From positions 1 to 64,000 of the forward strand of contig NW_019173950.1 of assembly GCF_001642475.1 (NCBI RefSeq): a stretch of DNA of 64,000 nt, read 5' to 3'. Shown here piece by piece: positions 53,764-64,000 of the stretch (positions are counted from its first letter, which is position 1; each line of letters opens with the position of its first letter). A model generated the notes under the pieces. The model was not told the origin of the DNA and did no database searches. It was given only the letters and a program-made list of their open reading frames with translations. A program made the translations under genes and the position numbers. This DNA is from Fonsecaea monophora. Lineage: Eukaryota > Ascomycota > Eurotiomycetes > Chaetothyriales > Herpotrichiellaceae.

Positions 53764-55385
53764 TCACTTCTCCCGCACATGCTGACCCTGCAGTGTTGAG
53801 CCCAAAGGTTCTCCGACCCCCGAAGGATATGAAGGCGGTGCATTGACCGCGTTGCCATAACTTTCAACTCCATACCCGGGCTGTCCTGCACCGCTCTGCG
53901 ACGCTCCTGAATAAGACGAGGCATAATAATCGTCCCGCTTTTCGTCGGGCATATATGCTTCGGCTGGCACAATGCCTCCGTCTCCGGAGCCGACCACGAG
54001 TTGTTGCCCGTTTGGCATGCGGCCGACCACCATGCCCTTCGCCACGGATTTGATTACTGCTCGACGGGACACGCCCATGGCATCGATGTAGACAAGCCCC
54101 ACATTCTTGACACCACCAGCCAGGCCTTGCGCCACGGTACCGGCCTCCTTGCCGTATTTGTGGCTGACTACGTTCGTCGCCGCCGCCGAGCTTGAAGCCA
54201 GAAGGTTGCGACCTGCCTGATCGATGCCATCAGCAATGGTGGAGAAAGCAATCATGGATTTGTTGAGAATGCCAGGTTTATAGTCCTTGCCCAGCTCTTT
54301 TCTGTTCTTTTCTCCTTTCCGAGCCAGTGAGGCCCCGAAATTCTGGGCATATCTACCCAATTGACCAACCGTCTTCGCGCTGAGACCAACAGCCCCCTGA
54401 GTAAAGGAATGGATCTGACGAATGCGCGCGTGGGTGGCAGGGGAGAATGTCATAGGCTTGGGATTCGGCTGGGTTTTTCTTTGGAATGAATCTGCGCCAG
54501 ATGACATCTTATTAGCCAGGTAAGAGGAACTCGTCACAATTAGCCTGGAGGCGGTCGCAGAGCTTTGGACGACTCGCGACTTCGCGTAAGCCGGATGTTT
54601 CGACATTTCGAGATAATCTTCGGAAACGTTGTCGACCCGAATCTGATTGCCTTGCCCTTCGACAGGCAGCTGTATCTGGACGGGAGCTGTGTACAACCTG
54701 TCAGTAAAACCCAAATACGGGAGAAGTAGATGACACACGTACTTTTCGATCCAGGCTTGACCGATGTCTCCTCAACCAGCGTGTAGTTGTCCTGAAGCTC
54801 TCCGATTACGCTTCCATTCTCTTCGTCAATAAGCACAATTTGGCCATGTTGGTGAGGGCGCTCCTTTTCAGGCTTGGGTGTCCCAATATAACCCTCTCCC
54901 GGTCGATAATTGTTCGGATCGTAGCGCTCGAATCCTGGAGGTGTGCTATGTACACGTTCCAGGAACGCCGTACATTGGGCAAGAATGGTCTCAAATGTGT
55001 CTACTTCGTCTTGAGTCACCTTTCCCGGCCCGCTGCCTACGGAAGGGAACTGCAGCCGGATAAAAGCCCCCGCGTCAGGCCCCAGATCCCATCGCGGTAT
55101 CAGGTAACTGCTGGGAGGTTTGTGATAGATCTGGGTAGTAGCAGGCAGGGGGAGATCTAGTTCCGGAGGCAGATGGAGGTGGAGGTAGAAATCTTCTTCG
55201 GGCGTTGCGCTGGTAGGTTCTGTGCTTGACAAGTCGGCAAAAGGTGACGCAGTCGGCACCATCAGCAGCGACAATGTCTGAGGGCCAGACGTCGTGATCA
55301 GATGTTCCTCTCCATTCTGGACAGAATAGGCAGAGATATTGTTGACGCTGTAGAGCACCTGCGGTTCAGAATGACCGGCAGACAT
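53764..55385 (-). CDS. Spartin/senescence-domain protein (2 exons)
   Basis: The exons are 55385-54743 and 54686-53764, giving 521 aa with a GT-AG intron in phase. The N-terminal 220 residues are a beta-rich domain (EPQVLYSVNNISAYSVQNG, HLHLPPELDLPLP). Exon 2 carries the senescence domain, including FTQGAVGLSAKTVGQLGRYA, ADGIDQAGRNLLASSSAAATN and GLAGGVKNVGLVYIDAMGVSRRA. Plant and animal relatives (spartin/SPG20, ERD7) bind lipids and sit on lipid droplets, endosomes or mitochondria (family knowledge). The C-terminus is Gly/Ser/Tyr-rich and disordered. The first ATG in frame after an upstream stop-free stretch was chosen as start. Confidence 0.85.
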
Positions 55386-56180
55386 GATAAGACAGCCAAT
55401 GCAAGATGGTACCAAGGTACCGGGTAACGTTCAAATGGATAGAGAGGGGTAACAGACACTTTTTGCGCACGGCGAGGGAAAACTGGGCGACGAAACAAAA
55501 GAAATCAAACCTTAGGGGTACAATCTAGGGCGGCTATCAAAGATTCTTAATATATCCTTGACTTGGACTTGAATGCTGGGCATCATCGGTTGTCGCCAGT
55601 TGAATGGATGACTGCGTGAAAAGTGGGCGCCAAAGGGTCGCAACTTGCGCAGGATGGCTGGATCCCGTAGTGAGCGACGTCAGAGTCCGGTTGCTGCGCC
55701 ACGGTAAATCTCAAGCCACAAGTTGTTGTCAGCCACAGGAAGCCACTGCAGCTCAAATCGCTTGGTGTTCGTGGCGTTCTAGACTGGCAGGACTGGATCA
55801 TTTTTGGCTGGCGAGGGAGGCTGGGGAGGCAGGAGGTGGGCATCCTATCATTTAAGAAGAACCAAGGACTCGCGCTTCTCGTCCAGAGGTCCAGAGTTGC
55901 CAGCGGCTCTCCTTGGCCCGTGAAATAGGATCCGAGAAGTCGCCGATCCTTCGATATCCGCGTGTGGCCCGCCCTGGCCGCCTAGCAGGGGATGTTGATG
56001 AGCCGAGCACCGAGGAATCTGCTTCTGCAAAAGCCAATTGCGCAGGACAGCCACAGCTTTGACTTGCAATTTGTTGCCCGAAACTATCCCTTCGGAGTCT
56101 GGATCAGTCTTATATACACATTCGCCCTGGACCTGAGCACGACTCTGCCGGTCCTCACTCTCAACTCCTGAAAAGTCAAC
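55386..56180. promoter_or_regulatory. Divergent promoter region, spartin-like (minus) / acyl-CoA dehydrogenase (plus)
   Basis: 795 bp between two outward starts. TATATACACA at 56112-56121 on the plus strand is a TATA-like element about 60 nt before the acyl-CoA dehydrogenase ATG. Confidence 0.4.
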
Positions 56181-57656
56181 ATGGCCGCCATACCGAGAAC
56201 GCTGCGACCCCTCGCAAAAGCTACTACATACATTGCGCCTCTCTCACCAGCAACCAGATCCCTTCCTCGAAGAAATCTTCTGCCGTATGCTCTTCCCTCC
56301 CTCTAGACCCCCGACGTTGGCTAAACTGGCATCAGCAAGCGAACATTCACTACTACCTCAAGGCGGCGCTATGCTGAACCTTACATGCCCGATGACATCG
56401 ACACGGCCTCCCTGTCTCCGACTCCCATCACGCACTTTTCGGAGACCGAGAGAATGCTTGCAGAATCTGTCTCCAGATGGGCGAATGAAGAGGTTGCACC
56501 AAAGGTGAGGGAGATGGACGAGAACGAGCAGATGGACCCGGCCGTCATTGAGCAGATGTTCGAACAAGGGCTCATGGCGTTTGAGATTCCCGAAGAGTAT
56601 GGGGGCGCTGGGATGAACTTCACATCTGCCATTGTGGGAATTGAAGAGATTGCCAGGGTCGACCCTTCGGTGTCGGTCATGTGTGATGTACACAACACGT
56701 TGGTGGTGACGGCCGTTCTCAGATACGGTAGTGAAGCATTCAAGAAGGAGTGGCTTCCGAGGCTGGCTACGAACACTGTCGGATCATTCTGCTTGTCTGA
56801 ACCTGCATCAGGCTCCGACGCCTTTGCACTGAAGACCAAGGCAGAAAAGACATCAAATGGCTACAAGGTATGTCTCTTCAAATTTTTTTTCAGTTGCTGT
56901 TTGGTGTCGGGCTCTTTCCTGTCATCCGATTTACTTACAAAGTACTAGATCAACGGTTCCAAGATGTGGATAACGAATTCCATGGAAGCCGAATTCTTTC
57001 TAGTTTTTGCCAATCTTAACCCCGAGGCCGGGTATAAAGGTATCTCGGCATTTGTCCTGACCAAAGATATGAAAGGCTTCAGCATTGCCAAGAAAGAGAA
57101 GAAGCTTGGTATCCGGGCTTCCAGCACCTGCGTTATTAATTTTGACGATGTTGAAATTCCCAAGGAGAATCTCCTGGGTCAGGAAGGGCAAGGCTACAAG
57201 TATGCAATCAGTCTTTTGAACGAAGGGCGTATTGGTATTGGCGCGCAAATGACGGGGTTGGCTCTGGGCGCTTGGGAGAACGCTGCCAAATACGTGTGGA
57301 ACGACCGGAAGCAGTTTGGCAAGTTGATCGGTGAGTTCCAGGGCATGCAACATCAACTTGCGCAAGCCTATACCGAGATCTGTGCCGCCCGCGCACTGGT
57401 CTACAACGCCGCTCGAAAGAAGGAGGCGGGCGAAGATTTTGTCACCGATGCCGCCATGGCCAAGTTGTATGCCAGTCAGGTTGCCGGGAAAGTCAGCGGA
57501 CTAGCAGTTGAGTGGATGGGAGGCATGGGGTTTGTCCGTGAAGGCATCGCCGAGAAGATGTTCAGAGATAGTAAGATCGGGGCCATCTACGAGGGAACGA
57601 GCAACATCCAGCTCACCACGATAGCCAAGGCGCTGCAGAAGAAGTACACATCATAG
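56181..57656 (+). CDS. Mitochondrial short/branched-chain acyl-CoA dehydrogenase (3 exons)
   Basis: The exons are 56181-56284, 56336-56867 and 56949-57656, giving 447 aa with GT-AG introns in phase. The first 50 residues are Arg/Ser/Thr-rich without acids (LPRRNLLPKRTFTTTSRRRY), a typical mitochondrial presequence. The acyl-CoA dehydrogenase fold follows: CLSEPASGSDAF (flavin/substrate loop), WITNSMEAEFF, and the catalytic base glutamate E427 in IYEGTSNIQL. The sequence is closest in style to short/branched-chain acyl-CoA dehydrogenase, which oxidises 2-methylbutyryl- or isobutyryl-CoA in isoleucine and valine breakdown, passing electrons to ETF (family knowledge). The exact chain specificity is inferred. 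Confidence 0.92.
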
Positions 57657-58081
57657 GGCGCCGTTCTGGGCACTCGTGTATAGATCGGATATTGGGAATG
57701 TCGACACACTGTACAATGAGGTTGTCTCCGGACCATTTTTCGCATTCGAACTTGACGTTGGCGACTTGAATAGAAGGTGTTCGACGGACGTAGCACTCGT
57801 CCGTGGCCGTGGATGTGGCTATTTGGGAATTACTTCCCAATTAGTCAGTCTTGGCTCTTACATAAAGACGCCATGGATGCCCTCTGATGTACGAGGTATT
57901 TCCGGTAAAATCGAACTATACGCCACAGGGGATATCGCGGGCTTCGCGATCAGTCTATAAACGACAAGGCGGATCACCCCTTTCCAATGCGGCCGCATGA
58001 ACCGCCAGCTGTCTCACCATCCCATCTTTTACTTCGCTGCGCTGGGCTCGAACAGATTTCTGCAAAGACCTGTGCATCACC
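57657..58081. other. Intergenic, tandem genes
   Basis: 425 bp between the acyl-CoA dehydrogenase stop and the next Zn2Cys6 gene, with nothing recognised except that gene's promoter. Confidence 0.5.
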
Positions 58082-59775
58082 ATGGACGTCGACACGGCAG
58101 ACCAACCCGATAAAGCCCCTCAAGCCTGCGTATCCTGTCGAAAGCAAAAGAGAAAATGCGACAAGTTGTTGCCCAGCTGCTCGTTGTGCACTCGCATGTC
58201 CCGGCCTTGTGATTATTCGGAGACCGCCCCGATTCCTACCTCTGAAGACTTTGCCATGATGCGACAGAAAATTGCTGACCTGGAAGCCCGACTCGAAGGT
58301 CGACGCTCCGAGGGCTGGCATGGACCGATGCGATCTTTCAGCAGAAGCCCGGGCACGGGGAGCGAGGCTGGCTTTGCAACCGACAGCAATGTCACCTTCC
58401 CACCTGCTTTTTTCCTCGACGCCGAAGTCTATGCCGAAGCGCAGATGACCATTCCTCGACCCAACATAGCGGTGCCCCCAGAGGTTGCGGCGACGGTGGG
58501 AGTCTCGATCCTGGACATCCAGGACATTGTCGACCGGTACTTTGCCAACATTCACACCTGGCTTCCTTTCATCTCCAAGAAGCGCATGCAGTTGACACTG
58601 TCCAATCCCGCTCTGGAGCTCACTCTCGACCTAGCACTCCTCCTGCTATCCATGAAACTGGTCCTCCAAGTTCCCCAGGGGGATTCCCAGAGTATTCGAT
58701 CCCCGCTGTACAATCTCACCAAGAGCTACGCCACGATGGTGGAATCGAGTGGATTGATGTCCTTACAACTGCTGCAAGCAAACATCTTGATCGCGACGTA
58801 CGAGCTCGGCCATGCGGTCTATCCAGCTGCTTACCTAAGTACTGGACACTGCGCAAGGCTAGGACATGCTCTGGGTCTCAACGACAGGAAACGTGCTCCT
58901 CAAATGTTGAAGAAGAAATCGGGATCGTGGGCGGAGCTAGAAGAGTTTAAAAGGACGTGGTGGGCAACAATGCTGCTGGATAGGTATGTGCAACTATACC
59001 CCTATACGGATCTGAAGCTGACCTTTGGTGGAGGTATGTCAATCTAGGTTCCTCAGGTCACCCTTTGTCTACCGATGACCCTGTCCTCAATGAAACCTTG
59101 CCGGCAGACGACGACCTCTGGGACGAAGGCCACATAACGACAAGTGAGCCCCTTTACGTGACCTCGCCCACCAACGTCAAAGCCGGAGCGTTTACACGAA
59201 CGTGCCAAGCGACGCACCTCATGGGGAGGCTCGTCCGACTCCTCAATGACAAGATGCTTGATGCCCCCATGCGATTTTCAGAAGCAATCCAACTACATCG
59301 GACACTGCAGGCATTGGCAAACCTACTTCCCAACGATGTCCATCACGTTCCCGAGCGCTATGGAACACCCTTGGCACTCTGTTACAGCAGCCTCATGCAC
59401 CTGTGTGACCCTTTTGCCTGTACCGAGTCCAATCACGGCTTCCATACTGTCGAAGAGACTGAGATGCAGACAATTGCAATCGCTGGGCTGAAGTCGGTTG
59501 CATCAGATGTACTCCGTTTCAGCCAGCTGTGGCACATGGGCATGCTATCGAATCCTGCGGCAGCAAGTCCTTTGCTTGGTGATTGTTTATATTTTGCGGC
59601 GACTATATACGCATGGCTTGCCCAAGAAACAGGAGTCAGGGAAATGGGAGACGCCTACCATGTTCTCAGAAAGGTGTTGGAAACAATGTCTTCCCGATGG
59701 GCGGTAGCGCAGCAATATCTGATTTTGCTCGACCTGAGTAAGGAGCATCTGTATGCGGATTCAATACTCGTCTGA
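58082..59775 (+). CDS. Zn2Cys6 transcription factor (2 exons)
   Basis: The exons are 58082-58983 and 59034-59775, giving 547 aa with a 50-nt GT-AG intron. The zinc cluster is at C16, C19, C26, C33, C36 and C43, with the basic run CRKQKRKCDK. A short coiled-coil linker contains FAMMRQKIADLEARLEG. The fungal_trans domain follows (VSILDIQDIVDRYFANIHTW, GHCARLGHALGLND, EEFKRTWWATMLLDRY). The intron falls exactly at the conserved LLDRYVNLG block. It is probably a nuclear regulator with unknown targets. It lies between a branched-chain acyl-CoA dehydrogenase and GWT1 on the same strand, with no evident functional link. Confidence 0.9.
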
Positions 59776-60047
59776 TGGAAAGGACCCCCATCAGTCGAGG
59801 TGTTTGCCAATATAGAATCTCAACCAATTGCAATGATAATGATGATATGTCAAAGACTGTGTCATTTGAAATGAATTTAGAAGGCTGCAGTCACGCACCT
59901 GCGCCCCTGTCATTTCATTAGATTTGCTGCCACCTTGTCACAAATCAGCCTCCAATCCCTCTCCCTCTCAACCTCCGCACGCACACCATATTCCACAAGT
60001 CGCTCCCTCAATCCCTCCACAATGAGATAAACTCTAGACTTGCTGCC

Positions 60048-61687
60048 ATGGCCACGACTGCAGCAGCTTCTTACAAGGCTCGCAAGGAAGCCTTCGTGTC
60101 CAACCTCTACGGAAGTTCCTTGACCGAGATCAATTTGGTCACGCTTGTTGCCGCAGTATGATTCCTCTGCAAAGCTCCATCTGCGGCCTCCACTCACGAA
60201 CCATGACTGATTGATATTCGCAGGCCGCCGTCTTTCTCTGGACTGCTTTGCAGAAGAACTACTCATTCTTCACGCCGTCCTCTCCGGTCGCTTTACTCGC
60301 CGACTTCCTGCTCAATGTCTGCGCTATTTTGTTCGCAATCACTCTCTATTCATCCGCGCCGCTGGCCTTAAACGTCTTTCTCATCACGCCGGCGGTGCTC
60401 CTTGTATTCCTCAAGACTGGAGCGCAGTCGACCACTTCTTCGGACGGTTCAGCCAACTCATCGGCTAGGAAACCAAGGAAGCCAGCCAATGTCGATCCTT
60501 CGGTTGTTAGTGGCAGCGAGACTAGCAATTCCAATGCTTCCCTGACCCTCCCAGTTCGACCATTCCTCACTCATTACCGAGGCTCCATGCTCGTTGTGAC
60601 CTGTTTGGCTATCCTAGCTGTCGACTTTCCCATCTTCCCTCGTCGATACGCCAAAGTGGAGACATGGGGCACGTCGCTCATGGATCTAGGCGTTGGCTCT
60701 TTCGTCTTTTCCGCCGGTGTGGTCTCTGCTCGAGCTGTCGTCCGCGTCCGTTTCAGTGACCAGGCCTCTCCACAAACCACCTCCTCCAACTTTGGCAGTC
60801 GTTTCATCAAAGCTTTTCGACATTCTATCCCTTTACTCATCCTCGGCTTTATTCGTCTTTACAGCGTCAAAGGACTTGACTATGCCGAGCATGTCACGGA
60901 ATACGGAGTTCACTGGAATTTCTTCTTCACCCTGGCATTACTTCCACCCTCCGTAGAGATCTCTGACAGCCTAAGCAGGGCATTCAAGTCCTACGAGGTC
61001 TTTGCGCTCACTCTGGCTGTCGTCTACGAACTGGTCCTTGACAACACAGACCTTCTGTCGTATATTCTCATTTCTCCTCGAGGACCCGGTCTCTTGTCGA
61101 AAAATCGTGAAGGAGTGTTCTCCTTCACAGGATACCTGGCGATCTTCCTCGCAGGGCGTGGAACCGGAATACTCTTAGTCCGGTTTAACGAACCAGTTCC
61201 CAAGGTCACGAAGCAGTCGAGCCCGAGCGATGTCACGCGCCGTGAGAGAAAATTGGTCCTCAGAGGCCTTTTCGTCATGTCTCTCGTCTATGGTTTCCTG
61301 TACTGGGCAACGACGAGCATCCACATGTTCAGTCTCACAGTATCCCGCCGCCTCGCCAATCTTCCTTACGTGCTGTGGGTCGTGGCCTTTAACAATGCCC
61401 AACTCTTCCTGTTTGGTCTGGTGGAAGACTTCGGGCCAATATTCTCCTACAATCCGGAAGACAAGGACAGGGTTCGATCTGCAACCAGCCGCATTTTGGC
61501 GGTATATAACAACAATGGGCTCGTCGTCTTTCTGATTGCCAATCTATTGACGGGTCTGGTCAATCTGACTTTCAACACGCTCGATATGCCTCCACTAGAG
61601 GCAATGGGTCTATTGATAGTTTATGCCGTGATGGTCACTGGGGTAGCTCTAGGACTGGACAAGAGCGGCGTGAAGATCAAGCTATAA
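60048..61687 (+). CDS. GWT1: GPI inositol acyltransferase (Gwt1/PIG-W) (2 exons)
   Basis: The exons are 60048-60155 and 60224-61687, giving 523 aa with a GT-AG intron, phase 0. The N-terminus SYKARKEAFVSNLYGSSLTE is the conserved Gwt1 opening. About 12-13 hydrophobic segments follow. FPIFPRRYAKVETWG after the second luminal loop and GVVSARAVVR are family hallmarks, as is the NREGVFSFTGYLAIFLAG block. The enzyme sits in the ER membrane and adds palmitate to the inositol of GPI precursors, needed for anchoring wall proteins (family knowledge). Inhibitors of the Gwt1 class are antifungals, so this is a conserved essential gene in many species. Confidence 0.95.
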
Positions 61688-62527
61688 GGCGCACGAGCTA
61701 GACCCAAGCTGTTACCTGGTACTTCTTCCATGGAGCCACACAGTCCACTGTTCGTGGACGGCCAGCAGCCCTCACCCCCCAGTGCTCAAGAGCATAGCTT
61801 GAGTGGCTGACATCTCCTGACAGTGTCATTCCACCAAGAAGGCTCTTTACCTCTTACACTCTACCCATCTAGGAAGGGTGAAGAAGACGGCTCGAGCAGA
61901 GAGATGACATAAAATCTGGCCATTTGAAAGCATTACAAAGGATCCAAGCCTAGCACGACCCACTGGCTGCCCTAACGGAGGACACGCTCTCGTCAGCTTC
62001 AGTAAGCAAGATTATGCAACCCACGATCTAGCGGCAAGCAAAGAGTGTACGCTAGTGCTGTACATGTGCAAGCGGCCTGTGTCGAAATGTTCAGGCATGT
62101 CGCGGGAAGGATAGAAGGGGATGTATTGTATGTCCACAGCCTAGTGTTCACCCGTCGATTGTTCAACACCGAACGTTAAGTCCGATTTACAGGCTTCATG
62201 TACCACGGAGCGAGAGATTTATACACATACGTACCGAGGTAGAGACAGCGAAGCGTGTGTCCTATACCGAGTACATATTACGTACTATATTGCCGTGTAA
62301 TATACAAGAATAGACATGGACATGGACATCTGTCACAACTACTCTGCCATTTCTCTGCGGAAAGATGGCTAACCCTAGGTAATTTTTTCATGGACTTGAT
62401 ATTGAAGAGACTAGGCCAGACGATATCAGAACAGCAAAAAGACGGGTGGTATCTCTCGATCTATCTAGGTATTTAGGTATCGACAGTAAAGTAGATGATG
62501 GCGTCCCTGAGTAAACATACATGTCCT

Positions 62528-62560
62528 GTTGTTGTTGTTATCATCATCATCATCATCATC
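62528..62560. repeat. Compound microsatellite (GTT)n(ATC)n
   Basis: About four GTT units followed by seven ATC units in the convergent 3' flank. Confidence 0.85.
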
Positions 62561-62791
62561 GTTGTGGTATTCATCACCACCTGTGCGTTGTTATGTGTAC
62601 TGCTCTGCTTCCTCTTGCATGGGCTTCCCTCCTCCCACCCCTTCCCGGCTGGGCGGTGTTGAACCCGTAAGCTAGCCAGCTACCATTCCACCTGGACACC
62701 GGTGCTCGATCGCCCTCTGAAGAATCTCTCAGTCACGTCCTATGGTTTGCAGCATATCGCCAACACTATTTCCTTCCAAGAAAAAACCAAC

Positions 62792-62816
62792 AAAAAAAAA
62801 AAAAAAAAAAAAAAAA
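62792..62816. repeat. Poly(A) tract, about 25 A
   Basis: An uninterrupted A-run on the plus strand, about 90 bp beyond the stop of the minus-strand choline kinase. It may be a slippage-prone homopolymer. Confidence 0.85.
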
Positions 62817-62907
62817 TTGCCCACAAAGCGGTCGAGGACGAATAGATCAGTAAAATAGGTAAAAGGAACATAAACACCCAAAACCAACATGCTCGGTACG
62901 TTCTCAC

Positions 62908-64000
62908 TCAGTACGGCACAATCTTGGCCCGTTGGACGAGATCCCGGGGCAAGTCTGATTCCTTGACCAGGCCGAGGCGGAGGCAGTCGCCCCAGAAGAA
63001 CATGGCGCGGTCTTGGGCGTAGGCGAGGTAGTCGAACTCGTCTTCGGGCTCGTCGGGTTCGTCACCACCAGCATCGGGGTCACCGTCCGCGTGAGACGCT
63101 CCGTCTTCGCGTGCCGATGTCGTGTCTGTAGGGTCGTTGTTGTGCTGGGGTTCGGTTTGATGATGTTGTGGTCGGTCAGACTTGGCTCCTCCGTCCGCGG
63201 TGGCTGCTTGATTAGAATCGGTGTTCTTCTCGAGGTCCTTTTCCGTGGTGGTATCGCAAGTGGAATGACAATCAGGAGTGTCCGCTGGGTGCCTCACCAC
63301 GACATCTCCATTGCCTTCCTGGTGTGCCTCCTCTTGTGCTCTTCCCTCTGGTCGATCCCAGTGACTCTCCAATTGGATCCGTTGCTCCTCTTCAGTCAGG
63401 GGGTCGGACATTGCATACGCATGTTCGGTCTGTTGATGTTTGTCGTCGCCACCCTCCTTGTTCACCAAGCCCTTCATCTTCTCGACAACCTTCTTCTCTC
63501 CTGCGGATATCATCTCCGTCACACTCCTTCTCCTCTCCTGGATGCGCTGGCCCATTGTCTTCAACGTCGCCTTATTTTCCTGCAATGCGTCCAGCTCCGG
63601 CACTTTGGCCTGCACGATCCCCCACGCCACCCACTGTGCCGAATTGGCAACCCGCCACATCCTCGTTTGCTGCAACAACCGATTAATTTCTTCTTCCTGG
63701 GCCCTTTCCCGTTCGGACTCTTCTTTGTCGTAGTCACTTTCGGCGGGCCCCTCGAACCCGCTACTCCCTCCCCAAGCATTCGGAACTCCGCCTCCTGGGG
63801 TTCGAGCATCGAGCATGAAATCGCTGATATTGGTCTTCTCCCGGGCCTCCATCTTTGGCGTCGCACTCGCCGAGGGGTTGAACTGCGGCCGGTGCATGAC
63901 ATAACTCCTCACAAATCTGTGTTGCTCCTGCTCGTTCGGGTATCGTCGCGTGTCACATTGAAAGTTCTTGTCGGGGGGATTGTGATAGTTGTAACACCAC
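62908..64000 (-). CDS. Choline kinase, C-terminal part (gene continues past right edge)
   Basis: The frame runs from the window edge to the stop at 62910-62908, so only the last about 363 residues are visible. Reading from the edge, WCYNYHNPPDKNF matches the choline kinase block after the substrate-binding helix. RRYPNEQEQHRFVRSYV, NSAQWVAWGIVQAKVP and the terminal FDYLAYAQDRAMFFWGDCLRLGL are conserved kinase segments. The kinase phosphorylates choline as the first step of the CDP-choline route to phosphatidylcholine (family knowledge). A charged, disordered insertion of about 170 residues, rich in D, E, H and Q, separates the last two blocks. The catalytic Brenner and choline-kinase motifs lie outside the window. 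Confidence 0.85.
   Translation of the reverse strand, partial: WCYNYHNPPDKNFQCDTRRYPNEQEQHRFVRSYVMHRPQFNPSASATPKMEAREKTNISDFMLDARTPGGGVPNAWGGSSGFEGPAESDYDKEESERERAQEEEINRLLQQTRMWRVANSAQWVAWGIVQAKVPELDALQENKATLKTMGQRIQERRRSVTEMISAGEKKVVEKMKGLVNKEGGDDKHQQTEHAYAMSDPLTEEEQRIQLESHWDRPEGRAQEEAHQEGNGDVVVRHPADTPDCHSTCDTTTEKDLEKNTDSNQAATADGGAKSDRPQHHQTEPQHNNDPTDTTSAREDGASHADGDPDAGGDEPDEPEDEFDYLAYAQDRAMFFWGDCLRLGLVKESDLPRDLVQRAKIVPY

Larger units (their letters stand above)
61688..62907. other. Intergenic with simple repeats, convergent 3' flanks
   Basis: 1.2 kb between the convergent GWT1 and choline kinase genes. Contains a (GTT)n(ATC)n microsatellite and an A25 tract listed separately. No gene was recognised. 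Confidence 0.5.

Noticed and set aside
1..64000. tRNA genes, rRNA genes, CRISPR arrays, intact transposons
   Set aside because: Searched by eye for B-box-like GGTTCGA, repeat-spacer arrays and transposase or reverse-transcriptase motifs. None was convincing.

Overview
The window reads as euchromatic nuclear DNA of a filamentous ascomycete. The evidence is dense protein-coding genes with short GT-AG introns (about 50-120 nt), several Zn2Cys6 regulators, a WC-2 type photoreceptor partner, a GPI inositol acyltransferase and NLR/P450 relics carrying C-to-T type changes. The gene set and style fit the Eurotiomycetes, perhaps Chaetothyriales, but that placement is inference. Gene models were built by hand from splice signals and reading-frame continuity. 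All exon sums close in frame.

Layout. 0.7-2.5 kb: a small one-pass membrane protein and a three-exon LITAF-type zinc-ribbon protein. 3.3-7.6 kb: a secreted AmpC-like serine hydrolase and a Zn2Cys6 regulator, on the same strand. The regulator shares a 238-bp divergent promoter with delta-COP (7.8-9.4 kb). 10.4-11.8 kb: a secreted exo-1,3-beta-glucanase. 13.7-20.2 kb: RAD50 and a wc-2 homologue in head-to-head arrangement. 21.3-23.0 kb: the PP4 regulatory subunit R2.

23.6-32.3 kb is the most accessory-looking intact block: Zn2Cys6 regulator, Dal5-type MFS permease, SnoaL-like protein, nitrilase/cyanide hydratase and an RraA-like aldolase. Together they read as a candidate inducible nitrile-uptake and catabolism cluster (regulator, importer, nitrilase, two downstream enzymes). 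It is flanked on the right by a decayed zone (32.7-34.4 kb), where an NLR relic (SesA-like N-domain plus half an NB-ARC) runs directly into the 3' end of a cytochrome P450 whose heme cysteine is now tyrosine. A second relic lies at 41.8-42.7 kb.

36.8-41.0 kb: an ELL-like elongation factor and an unknown basic/acidic coiled-coil protein. 43.3-46.3 kb: a large secreted GH31 alpha-glucosidase. 47.6-51.2 kb: a Kin4-like kinase. 53.8-55.4 kb: a spartin/senescence-domain protein. 56.2-57.7 kb: a mitochondrial short/branched-chain acyl-CoA dehydrogenase. 58.1-59.8 kb: a third Zn2Cys6 regulator. 60.0-61.7 kb: GWT1. The right edge cuts a choline kinase gene with a long acidic insertion. No rRNA, tRNA, CRISPR or intact transposon was recognised.
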